DNA from: Trichobilharzia regenti
Lineage: Eukaryota > Platyhelminthes > Trematoda > Strigeidida > Schistosomatidae
Direction: 5' to 3'
DNA: 64,000 nucleotides
Assembly: GCA_944472135.2 (NCBI GenBank)
Contig: OX235265.1
Span: 248,001 to 312,000, forward strand
Shown: positions 22,025 through 32,630 of the stretch, in pieces
How the letters are laid out: every line of letters begins with the position of its first letter
Numbering within the stretch: position 1 is the first letter of the stretch
Notes under the pieces: model-generated
Databases searched by the model: none
The model's input: only the letters and a program-made list of their open reading frames with translations
What the model was told of the DNA's origin: nothing
Program-made: the position numbers and the translations under genes

Positions 22025-22464
22025 TGACGCAAGAAGGCGGAAATCAGAAGACCACTAGGTTTGCGATGATACTTCTATTTTCCAAACACAAGGAGAATGC
22101 AAAAGTGGTATCACACCAAAGTGTCACACAAGATTGTGAGAGCGAAATATATATGAATGTCCAGACAAATGTGTGAACAAATCAATAGACAGTCTTAACA
22201 TGAATGGCTAATTATAATGGAGTATCGATCCGTATATACATAGCAAAATATAGCAGACGTGTCAACAACCACACATATAATATGGGTATATGTCACCAAG
22301 CAACGGACTGTCAACAAACACTCATATTATATATAATATAAGGGGAATATACATTGTTAAAGGAGACAGGTTCATCAAAGTGAAATGGCCACAGACTAAG
22401 CGAGCAAACAGAAAGAGAGACCACCATACCCACATACATATATATATACATATGGATACATATC
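22025..22464 (-). repeat. Gyp 5' LTR
   Basis: About 440 bp, the partner of 12509-12949. Just inside (minus, 22024-21898) the leader has a 14-nt motif TTGGCGACGGTGAA and a slightly changed second copy, resembling a tRNA-Arg-type primer-binding site but about 45 bp from the LTR. Confidence 0.8.
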
Positions 22465-23157
22465 GTCAGGCAGCTGGTTCTGTGTTCTTAGTTTCTTCCA
22501 AATTCCAGATGATAATACTGCAACTAGAGTCCGTGAGTTTCTGAGTTTGGCTGGTACTAACAGTCGTCGAGACCTTGTTGGTAAACTCGGCTACTGTTTC
22601 TTTCCTAGTTTTGTTTTGCTTCTTACCTTTCGACACCAACCAAGTGGAGTCGGTTTCTCCTGCTCTGTTTTCGCCGCAACTAGAAGCCATTCGTGCACTA
22701 GACACGCTGCGCTTTGGCGTCGCTATTTCACAGACTGGTTTTGCCATGCTGGCACTTCTTGCCCTACTGGATTTCCGTTGTCTTGGGCATTTTGTGCTTC
22801 TTCCGCTTCTGAGACTTCAGGAAGTGATGCATCCTGAGTCTTACAACTATGTCCTGAACCGCCATCCTGGGCTAAGGTTTCTGGTACAGGCTTTTCAACT
22901 ATGTCTTTCGACAGTTTCTTGGACATCAAGAGTCCTACTGCCTCTTGGATGAGGACATCTAACGGGTTGCTACAAAATTTGCACAGCCATGGAGATGATG
23001 GCTTGCAACATCTCTTATAGGCTACTGGTGTTAAACCAGTGCAAACTTTGTGGAACCAAAGGCTGCAGTTGTCGCACTGCATCCCATCATCCACCGGAAA
23101 GTGGCAGTCCGGTCGTCCACAATTGTTAGTTGGGGCCATAATTTTAATTTGTTTCAA
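22465..23157 (-). pseudogene. F ORF1: PHD-finger protein, frameshifted and cut by Gyp
   Basis: It starts at 23157 or at the internal ATG at 23139 (MAPTNNCGRPDC). A C4HC3 PHD finger is complete: CGRPDC, CDNC, WFHKVC and WLCKFC. A frameshift near 22725-22747 moves the rest into another frame, and the RRM-like start SIIIWNLEETKN is cut by the Gyp LTR. The downstream part of F continues at 12508. The second copy (39839-40531) shares the frameshift. Confidence 0.8.
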
Positions 23158-23214
23158 CTATACAGTTATATATACGTGAAAACAGTGAGGGTAATATCAA
23201 ACAACTACACAAAT
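23158..23214 (-). other. F 5' UTR up to a duplication breakpoint
   Basis: Identical to 40532-40589 apart from about one base. The similarity ends inside an AT dinucleotide run. Here it joins the patchwork block; there it joins the 5' end of LINE A. Confidence 0.6.
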
Positions 23215-23385
23215 ATATATATGCGTGATCAAAGCTATGTAAATACCATCCAAAACACAAAACGTGAATAAAATAAACAAATTTTCAACTAAATGAATCA
23301 GTTAAAGTGAACTAAAAGCTTCTGATGTGGTTTAAACAACAAAAGCAGAATTTACTTCACAACGTACAAAATGCCACTCTCCTTT

Positions 23386-23785
23386 TCAAAGCGCGCTCGA
23401 CAAATAGTCCATAACGTTTTCTAGCTCCTTAGCATGTTCCAATTTAGCGTCGGTTGGTTTAGTCCTGAGCTTAAAGAGTTTTAGGAAAGTGAGATCCCCC
23501 AGTTCCCTTTTAAGATGGAGGATTGTTTCTGGCACCAGGTCAAGTTGATTTAGTTTCGTCCTGAGTTCATTTATTTGTAGGCTAAGTTAGTAATCTCTCC
23601 CTTTTGTGACAGGATATCTTCCACCTGAATTACAGGGGTTAGCATTATGTTGGGACCGTTTATATTGGGTGAACTACTAACTGCAGCTGATTTAAGGGGT
23701 GTTAACGCGTTACTCGATAAGCTTAAGCTATTTTCTAAGTTACTAGTGTTCCTAAGAACACGTTTTTTTATAGCTTTTGCCCATT
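23386..23785 (-). pseudogene. A/D-related LINE ORF1 N-terminal fragment
   Basis: On minus the frame reads KKRVLRNTSN ... LTPVIQVEDILSQ, then, after a one-base shift, a coiled-coil-like stretch (LQINELRTKLNQLDLVPETI) ending in DYLSSAL stop. It resembles the small ORF of A copy 2 (KKRVRRNT, LTPVIQVKD) and the D ORF1 coil. The upstream sequence to 23875 looks like the 5' UTR of the same family (GTACGTTCGAA, TTTTGCACGTG). Confidence 0.6.
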
Positions 23786-23876
23786 ATTATTGGTGATAAT
23801 ATAGCAGAACAGAAAAATGAATATAAGCGAAAACACGTGCAAAAGTTTCACCAGATTCGAACGTACTGCGTTTAAT

Positions 23877-24517
23877 AATCTGCAAACATTATTGGTCCCG
23901 TATCTTTCAGTTGCCTAGTTAATAACGAATTAACTTTCTCCACGACGCAACCTGGATTACATTTGTGGAATATACTCTTATACCGACGGAAAAGTATCAA
24001 TTCGTAATACAATGTCACGATTGTAACGTATAACATACCTGATCGTATCTGTAAAAATAGCTTTCTTATCACCCAGTTTGGATATAAATCAAAAGTGAGA
24101 TTCGGACTTGTAAACACAAGTTATATTGTAGAATTACTTCAAGCTTTATTTTTTCCCAAGTATATTTAATCCATCCAAAACATACTTGGGTTTTTTTGTT
24201 AATGCGAAGTCAATATTCCTACATTTCATGATGTGCTCCATTGAATGACTGGTTATCATATTGTTCCCACAGACCTAAGACAAAAACGCCAGCAACAGTG
24301 TAACTTAAACATAAACCAAATTTATGAAATCTAAATAATGCTTATCCATGCCTGTACAATTGGTGTGTCCTACACAAGTAGGAAAAAATGTGTATTTTAT
24401 CAAAACATTATTATTAATTATGATTGCTAATCGTATATGTATTTTATCATATTGATGATGCCTGTAAACTGGCGTCTCTCATGTACAAAATGAGAATACA
24501 CTTTTATTATTATTATA
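23877..24517 (+). mobile_element. Truncated D-family 3' UTR
   Basis: This matches the D 3' UTR (compare 48615-49390), with both hairpins (24155-24190 and 24368-24383), the terminal GATGATGCC...CTCATG...ATGAG motif and an ATT tail. It contains no coding sequence. Confidence 0.78.
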
Positions 24518-24797
24518 TAATCAAAAGTACAAAGCTTATAGTACACCTGTCGATAGATGTCCCTCACTTATAGATGCTTTTAATAACAAATGTCTTAAAC
24601 ATTTCGTTGTCGGCTTCATTTGAAGTTACTAGGTGTTAGTCACTTTCCTATTATGCTGTTATCCTGTTGGATTAAAACGGAAACTGTTGGCTTAGTTTTC
24701 TAATTGCAAGTTAATTTGAACTTCTCCTCATTCTTATGACATTCGAGTGATGTGGCGATTGTAATTCCTTTACATTAATTTTATTCTTTACTAAGCT
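24518..24797. other. Unassigned sequence before Belg copy 2
   Basis: About 280 bp with no gene and no element that I recognise. It recurs at about 50837-51115, so it was part of the block before duplication and may be original host DNA. Confidence 0.4.
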
Positions 24798-25157
24798 TGT
24801 CAATGCAGGTGAAGATTGAACGATCAATTCATGGTTGTTTGCTCAAACCAACTTCCCCAATTTTCGCGGAGGCATCAATACGGCAGTCATCGTCTCATCG
24901 GTCGCTGTTCAGAAAGAAGTCAGCAGTAAACCATCAGAAGTAATATTGTGATTTATTATTGTAATATTTGTTCACAGACCCTAGTAAAAACATTATTTTT
25001 ATATGTTGGTGTAACAATAAAGAATCCACGAGTCACCAATTGCTCTTTTGGTTCTTTCGTCCGTTATAACTAAGCGTTTCTGAAAAACTGCAAGGAACAG
25101 CGTGGGCCCGAGCGTAGCAAGAGCTGGGCATTAACGGTTTATGAGACGTGACTGACA
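24798..25157 (+). repeat. Belg copy 2 5' LTR
   Basis: 360 bp, TGTCAAT...ACTGACA. The leader follows and the gag ATG is at 25303. Confidence 0.85.
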
Positions 25158-25302
25158 GTTTCTGATGGTAGAAACAGACTCTGGCGGATTCAGACAGTTG
25201 GTGAAAGTTTGGATAGTCACCGTTCATCTTTCCTGGTGCCGGTCAAGTCCTCTTTGAACAAGAAATATCTGGAACATTTTTGGAATTGGGTCAAGTTCAA
25301 CA

Positions 25303-25574
25303 ATGCCTGGGTCAAAGAAGGGACAGAGTGTCTTGGATGCAAACAGGAAAGTAAGTCATGGTGACTTGTCTGTTAATTGTAACGATGTGTCCGATGTTAA
25401 GCATGACATGGTTGATGTTACTGTTTCGCCGTTCGGGGATAATAGGAACATCAAACTCCCTAAATTAGAACCACGGTGTTTTGATTGAAACCCGGCCGAT
25501 TATTTACAATTTGTAAAGGAGTTTGAGATCATGTTGAGTGGTTTTTTATTAAATGATGAATTGAAGTTAATGTA
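25303..25574 (+). pseudogene. Belg copy 2 gag, N-terminal fragment
   Basis: MPGSKKGQ to CFD, then the TGA at 25486-25488, then on to NDELKLM, where LINE B interrupts (after TTAATGTA). The rest of gag resumes at 28841. Confidence 0.8.
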
Positions 25575-25581
25575 AGAATCA

Positions 25582-27693
25582 ATGCTAAGATCCTCCGTAT
25601 GGGATGAACACTTCACTACTGATGACCTATCGAGAGCCCTAACCATCTTCTACCATAACTCTAACACATGCTTAGACGCTGTCATTCCACTCCAAACACT
25701 AAAGGTTTCCCCACACAGAAAGTCATTCATAAAACCAAAGGATCGTAAGAAACTGAAGAGACTCTCAACAAGTTACTTCAACCACCACGACTTTGGCACT
25801 CTAGGTCTAATACTTAACACCCTCAGCTCCATCTCACAAGCTCGAGATTTCCGTATGAGAAAGGAAGAACGCATCGCAGTAGCCAGTCCTGCTAGAGTGT
25901 ATGCACTCACAGAAATCTTAAGGAAGCGAATGAATCGCAAAAATCACAGCATTTCTCTCCTCATAGACAAAGGCAGGCTATGCACTAACTCTGCAGACAT
26001 ATGTGAACTATTCAACAAAACGTTTGCAGGTAACTACCCTAAGCCCTCAGTCCAGCTACTCGATTTACACCCTATTAATAATATGGCACAAACTCCATCT
26101 CCACTCACACCAAACCAAATCAGCACTTACGCTAATATTAACCAAACTATAAGAACCCTCAAAAGTTCAAAAGGTTTCGGTACCGACGGTATATCATCTT
26201 ACTTCTATAAATATGGTGGCCCTGACATTCCTATACTGCTGCTTAAAATATTCACAATGTCCCTAGAAACCCAAACTTACCCTGATATATGGAAGACAAC
26301 ATTCATTATGCCTAAACACAAATCTGGCTCGAAAACTGAAGTCAGTAACTACCGGCCGATCAATATCGCACATATAGCACCTAGAATCATGGAGAGACTA
26401 GTCAAAGATAACTTAATCAAACATATGCTTAGCTGCAACATCATAAGTCCGAACCAACATGGATTCCTGAAATCCAGATCATGTTTAACATGTCACCTAG
26501 ACTTCTTCAATTTTGTAACCAGCAGTCGTGACAGACGGCAACTAGTACTTGTCATCTACTTTGACATTTCTAAGGCATTTGACCTTGTTGACCATTTACT
26601 GCCAACAAATAAGCTGAACTCCCTAGGAATACGTGACCCATTATTAGGATGGCTTAAATCATTCCTTAACAATAGGTCCCAAATAGTTAAACTCGGGTCT
26701 GCAACCTCCAAACCTAGCCCTATCACTTCTGGTGTAGTACAAGGTAGTTTCATTGGACCCCTCCTATTTACACTATACATCAATGACATATGCGCTTGCT
26801 TCACGCACGGGAAACCATTCATATTTGCAGATGACCTAAAAGTAGCTTATACATTCCAGTGTGATGACTTAGGGAACTTCGAGAATGTAGTACAGAAGGA
26901 ATTAGATAAAATGGCTGCTTGGTCGTCCCTATGGAATCTCCAATTTAATCTGAACAAATGTGGCTGGATCTGCTTTGGCGCACCCTCAATTGACCTGAAA
27001 TAAACGCTCCAATCTGCTAACCTAACAAGACTCCGAAGTGTCGTTGACCTAGGCCTTAGGTACTCTAGTGACTTGACATTCTCTGAGCAAGTAGCATCAC
27101 AGACTAGAAAATCGAGGATGCTCTTAGGATGCATACTCAGGAACTTTCACGACAATGAAGCCAAGCTAATTCTGTACAAAACATGTGTCAGACCACTACT
27201 AGAATACTGTCCATTTATTATAAGCAGCACTCGCACACGCGACAAGCTAAGGATGGAAAGTATCCAACGATATTTTACCTCAAAACTGCTTGGCTACGAT
27301 TGTAAGAAAGACTACATCTCACAGTGCATGATCCTAAAACTCGACCCTTTTTGGACAAGGCGACTTATTATAAACCTAATATTCTTCTTTAAGGTCCTTC
27401 ACAAAATATCTTTCTCAGGTAACAGGGACATACAATTCGCACAGGAAGGTTCTTACGATCTGCGTAACCAAACTTGCACAGTGACAACTCATTCTTTTAA
27501 GTCAACACTCCGTGAAAACTTCTTCACAGTCATGTATTCTAAAATATGGAATAGCCTACCCCTAGATGTCAGAACTTGCTCCTCGGTTACAAGCTACAAA
27601 CGCTCGCCATACAGACTGTTTCACTCTACTGATTATATTAATAAACTATTTACTCCTAGAACGAATCAAGCACTAATCTACTACAGCACCTAA
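25582..27693 (+). pseudogene. B ORF2 reverse transcriptase, one nonsense mutation
   Basis: The RT carries KGFGTDGISS, YRPINIAHIAPRIME, HGFLKSRSC, YFDISKAFDLVDH, GVVQGSFIGPLLF (V to F change relative to copy 2) and the catalytic FADD in FADDLKVAY. A TAA at 27001-27003 replaces TTA of copy 2. The frame then continues to 27693 with the usual C-terminal WNSLPLDVR. The endonuclease is missing. Confidence 0.87.
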
Positions 27694-28840
27694 AAGACAC
27701 ACTTCAACACCCTTAGAAATCTTTAAACTATAAATAAACTAGCAGCATGGATGCATAAAGACATAGTACGGAACATACAGGATTAGTTTACCCTTAGAAA
27801 TAGGACCTATCCCTCATTGTAACCTTCAAACGCTTGCTATATAAACTGTTTTGTCCAAATGATTATCCCTTCCAGAACCCATCACTTATTTCTAAAACGC
27901 ATCAGTCATTAGAACACTAAATCGCTCAGACTCATTAATACACATTATGACATTAAATAAACTCTAAGACTTCGCATAAATACGTGAAAACAAATGCAAT
28001 ATAGAAAAATGTTTACTTAAGTATAATATACAATTAAGATAAACATTTATAAATGCATAATATATAAATGTCCTTTTCATGTTCACATACTTTCTCTTTC
28101 TGGTATTTTGCTGCCCCTATTCATCTTCTGGTCGAGGTCGAACAACCCTGCATCTAAACTGAAATGAGGATTAATTCCAAACCGTCTATCTCATAACCAC
28201 TCAAATTCCATGAACGATCCAATTCTACCATTTGAAGACGCTGGCGAACATGCTGTAAATGAGTATTCATGATCTGAAATGAAGAAGTAACTGGTTTTCA
28301 AACAGTTTTCAACATTTTACTGAACTTACGAATACAGTCCACCATGCAGACACAAATGGAGCAAATGGAGAATTCTGGAATCGACCTCGGCACCATTTGA
28401 TGCAGTAAAACAACCCAACATGACCTTATCTAGTTTTCGCCTCCACGATCAAATTTCTTTCCTGTTATAAAACTACGATAAGACAGCTGAAAAATGGAAT
28501 AAATATATCACTGATCTCAACATAATACATCAATAAACTTTAAGCCAAGGGTGCTGTTCACAACAAAGTTATATAGGAGAATTGACTTCAAGCTTTATTT
28601 TTCCCAGATATTTGTACTACATTCATCTGATGTCTGGGTTTTTTGTTAATGCGAAGACAATATTTCTATATCTCTTTATGTGCTACACAGACGTTTTAGC
28701 AGACTGTTCCGACTGACTTTGCTGTCACAAAGAACAACCAAACTGTAAATTCATCATACATTAAATTGTGTAATTTATATAATAACTTATCCATGCCTGT
28801 ACAATTGGTATGATCCTGCATAAACAGGAAGAAATATATT
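27694..28840 (+). other. B 3' UTR with structured 3' end
   Basis: AT-rich, with no supported gene. Hairpin 1 is at 28603-28638 (CCCAGATAT...TGTCTGGG) and hairpin 2 at 28814-28829 (TCCTG...CAGGA). Both positions correspond to hairpins in D with different but still paired bases. Confidence 0.65.
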
Positions 28841-30525
28841 ATTTGATGAGATATTGCACTGGAGATGCTGCAAGAGCTATTCAGTGCTGTAAGTTTATGA
28901 AGCCAAAAGAGGGCTACTACGAGGCTCTGAGCATATTACGTCAAAGGTTTGGAAGACCTTCGATGATTGCAGGGAAATTATTCGAGGCTGTTAAGGGTAA
29001 TGGTGGTCAATTACAGGATGACTCTCAGGCACTCACTGAGTTTTTAGATAATTTGCTAATTTACAAGAATGGAATGATTTCGATGAATCGCATGAGTGAC
29101 CTCAACTCGAGTTTTATACTAGAAGTAATAGCAAGACGTCTACCTACTCGACTGCAAAGGAAGTGGGTGAACATAAGCTCCCGTATGGAGGATGAGGGTA
29201 TCGAGCCAAAGTTTGATGATATCCTGAAACTGGTAAATACTAGTGTCAATCAATCTATGAGCAAGTTCGCCAGTCTATTATATCTCACCTCTTGAATAAA
29301 GCAGTCTGAGGGTAAAATGCAATCATTGATGCCGAATAGGCCTCAGAGAGGTGGATATCGAGAAGGCTCCATGATGTCTAGTAATGCATATAGATCTAGT
29401 GAGGGTAACAGGTTTCGTAGTACATCCTCAACAGATAAGTTACAAGATGCAAGACAAACACGGCTTTGTTTTACACGTGTGCAAGAGGTGCATACAGAAG
29501 TGAACTGTGAACTGGTGAGCAAGTTCAGTGATAAGCTGAATGTAAACTCTAGGCCTGACTCCGAATTGTGTGACGATAACGGTGCGGTGAAGAAGTCTGT
29601 AGTTGCAACTGGTAAGCCATTGTTGAATAGAGTGTCACAGAATAGAGTTGCTGCTTCAGAGTGCAGTTCTGACCCTACAAGTTTACAAGGTATTACTAGT
29701 CAGAGTGAAGATATAAAACCTTTAATGATTTGTGAGGAGGAACCAAAATTGTCTACTTCTGTTATTAAAGAGTTTGAAAATGATGAAGTTGACGGTAAAT
29801 TGAATATTTGTGGTAATGATCATGATAGTGCAGATTTGTCTTTGGTTTATCATTATGAGATGAGGGATATGCCTACTACTGCTAAGTTAAATAAAGGTTC
29901 TGTACAACTACAATGTGAAGTAGAATTGAACGCAGATGCAGTTCCAAAAGGTGTGCATATTTGTGAGGCAGTCAGTGTAATTGATCAGCGTGTAGCCCGC
30001 CTATCATCAGATGCCAGTGCTAAACCCGAACTAGTACTGAAAGACAGCAGTGGTGGTAATCTTGCAGTTAGACAAATTTCTGAAAACCGAACAAGAACAG
30101 CTTCTGATCCACCACTAAGTTCATCACCTTGTGTCACTCAGTCATCGTTGGTGTTTTCATCCACAATGAAATGGACGTCCATGAACTCACGTGCCTCATG
30201 CAATGACTATGATAGTATTGGTGCGTTTGAAAGGACGAATATCAATGGTCAGTTTAGTGAGGATAAGCCAAGTGTAAACGAGAGAGTAATTGTTAAATTG
30301 ACTTGCATGAATAAAGGCATTTCTAGTTTCAAGTTACTAATTGAATGTTATTATCTTTGGTGTAAATTACTCTGTTTCTACACTTGGTTGATGAGATATG
30401 TCGTGTGTTTGTTGGTCATCTATATTCTACGTTACAATGACATGGGCGTGTTACCGTTCAGATTTGAGGATATAGCTCATAGAAGGAAGTTAGCAAATGA
30501 ACTCTGCGACGATTTTCCAACCTAG
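28841..30525 (+). pseudogene. Belg copy 2 gag, main part
   Basis: It resumes at LMRYCTGDAARA. A TGA at 29293-29295 lies where copy 1 (minus) has a sense codon. The rest (29317-30525) runs through the degenerate knuckle, the acidic linker and the C-terminal hydrophobic segment to DDFPT, as in copy 1. Confidence 0.82.
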
Positions 30526-31476
30526 GGCGTCAACCTGAGAAGGGTTGTAGGCGTACTGCTGTAAGTCCTACACTTCTTCAAGGGTAGTTTGTCATGCCAG
30601 AATCCACAACATTTGATGTGTTGATTGTACATAGGTTTGTGTTAAATAGTTGTGTGAGTTCCAATTATCGTGATTGTTGGTTAATCTTGTTTGTGTCCGG
30701 ACATTCCACAAATTACAATCGTCAACGTGAGAAGGGCTGTAGGCGTCCTGGTGTAAGTGCTGCGATTCTTCAAAGGAATTACATCAAAGGACGATCTCCG
30801 AATGTGTGCAATGTTTGTATATACGTGTGGTGTGTCATATCTATTGGTGTTTTTTGGATCCAGTGTGTTTACTTGTTGTTTTCGTATCTTGTTGTTATTG
30901 CGTAATTTCGTTAAAATTTTCGTCGTGATTACTTCTGAAGTTGTTTCTTGTCTTCTACATCTATGAATGAATTGATTGATGTTAGAGATAGCAGATGGGG
31001 CGTATACGCCGGGGAGGCTATTGCTGAGAACGAAATGCACACGAAGATAAGGATTAGCTGTGGTCCCACACGCCGGGGAGAGGGAGTGTAAACGACTGAG
31101 GCTCGCATGCGTCACCGTTACTAGAACTGAGGCAGAATGAGTGACAAGCGATTTCAGTGGTAATTGGTAGTGAGTAGATAAGAGGATGAGCGTAGAGTAT
31201 CGTGAGGTACTGCCATGGTCACGTTGCATTCTGCAAGAGTCATTCTAGCAAGTGGCGATTGTGTTGCAAGATGTCAAGAGGACACCTTTAACTGGAAGGC
31301 GCGGGTCGTCAGCGATGTGTGAGATTGTGCTGTGAGTGTGCTTGTGGTGTGTTGGCTTTTCTGTTTGTTTTCCATTTCAGCTCTGTCTGTGTGACCCAGG
31401 TTCTCGCAATGGCATCCAAGTTAACGTGTATTGGTCGTGAAGGAAAAAAGGGATGGATCCCTTTTTTGCCGGGGAG
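30526..31476 (+). other. Belg copy 2 3' noncoding region, two hairpin units
   Basis: The first hairpin (30538-30578) combines the left arm of unit 1 with the right arm of unit 2 of the 57-kb copy, so exactly one unit of about 194 bp is missing here. A degenerate last unit follows near 30730-30780. The palindrome before the polypurine tract is at 31444-31467. Confidence 0.7.
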
Positions 31477-31673
31477 TGTCAATGCAGTTGAAGATTGAAC
31501 GATCAATTCATGGTTGTTTGCTCAAACCAACTTCCCCAATTTTCGCGGAGGCATCAATACGGCAGTCATCGTTTAATCGGTCGCTGTTCAGAAAGAAGTC
31601 AGCAGTAAACCATCAGAAGTAATCTCGTGATTTATTATTGTAATATTTCTTCACAGACTCTAGTAAAAACATT
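31477..31673 (+). repeat. Belg copy 2 3' LTR, truncated
   Basis: The first 197 bp of the LTR, ending in AAAAACATT, followed directly by the reverse-complemented D tail. The remainder of the LTR is not found beyond D, so the far side was rearranged. Confidence 0.8.
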
Positions 31674-32630
31674 AATAATAATAGTATATCCTCATTTTGT
31701 ACATGAGAGACGCCAGTTTACAGGCATCATCAATATGATAAATTACATTTACGATTAGCAATCATAATTAATAATAATGTTTTAATAAAATACACATTTT
31801 TTCCTACTTGTGTAGGACACACCAATTGTACAGGCATGGATAAGCATTATTTAAATTTCATAAATTTGGTTTATGGTTAAGTTACATTGTTGCTGGCGTT
31901 TTTATCTTTGGTTTGTGGGAACAATATGATAACCAGTCATTCAATGGAGCACATCATGAAATATAGGAATATTGACTTCGCATTAACAAAAAAACCCAAG
32001 TAAGTTTTGGATGGATTAAAAATACTTGGGAAAAAATAAAGCTTGAAGTAATTCCTCAATATAACTTGGGTGTGTACAAATCCGAATCTTATTTTTGATT
32101 TGATTTATATCCAAATTGGGTAATAAGGAAGCTATTTTACAGATACGATCAGTTATGTTATAAGCTACAATCGTGACGTTGTATTACAAATTGATACTTT
32201 TCCATTGGTATAAGAGTATATTCCACAAATGTAATCCAGGTTGCGTCGTGGAGAAAGTTAATTCGTTATTAACCAGGCAACTGAAAGATACGGGACCAAT
32301 AATGTTTGCAGATCATTTGTCATTGTAAATGGTCAAATATCCACATTATTCATTCTCATTCAAAAAGTCAAATGGAAGCTGAAATGGTGAGAGAAAAAAG
32401 AAGACAAACAACAGCAACGCAAAAGAAAGCAACGGGAGTCCTTAAGGAGTGATTAATAAATATATACATATATATTCTGTTTAGTAACTGTGGTTATTTT
32501 TGTTCACTAACTAACTAGTCCCGTTATGCTAACTTTTATATTATGTGTGAACTAATATTACTGTCCTGTGTAGAAATGTTTATCATCTAGTTCCAATAAT
32601 ATTAAAATTTATAATTGTAGTTTGTTGTAA
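31674..32630 (-). other. D minus copy 1 3' UTR
   Basis: No gene. It holds a single copy of the roughly 132-bp unit that is doubled at 48.9-49.1 kb, the CCCAAGTA...TACTTGGG hairpin and the TCCTAC...GTAGGA hairpin. Confidence 0.65.

Larger units (their letters stand above)
25575..28840 (+). mobile_element. Non-LTR retrotransposon B, copy 1, 5'-truncated
   Basis: CR1/Jockey-like and closely related to D. It starts inside ORF2 between the endonuclease and the RT, so endonuclease and ORF1 are absent. A 1.1-kb 3' UTR ends with a TCCTG...CAGGA hairpin and GAAATATATT. It is inserted in the Belg gag; at most 2 bp (TA) are duplicated. Confidence 0.82.
24798..31673 (+). mobile_element. Belg copy 2 with B nested in its gag
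   Basis: 5' LTR 24798-25157, gag split by LINE B (25575-28840), 3' noncoding region 30526-31476, and a 3' LTR (31477-31673) cut after 197 bp by the D 3' end. Near-identical to 51116-58184. The LTRs differ at roughly seven of the 200 comparable positions, so the element is not young. Confidence 0.85.

Noticed and set aside
12509..22464. Target-site duplication of Gyp
   Set aside because: Flanks at 12504-12508 and after 22464 do not match convincingly, and the outer LTR boundary is uncertain by about 17 bp.
23872..24117. 81-codon minus frame (also 50057-50302)
   Set aside because: It lies antisense in the D-family 3' UTR, whose sense-strand structure explains the sequence.
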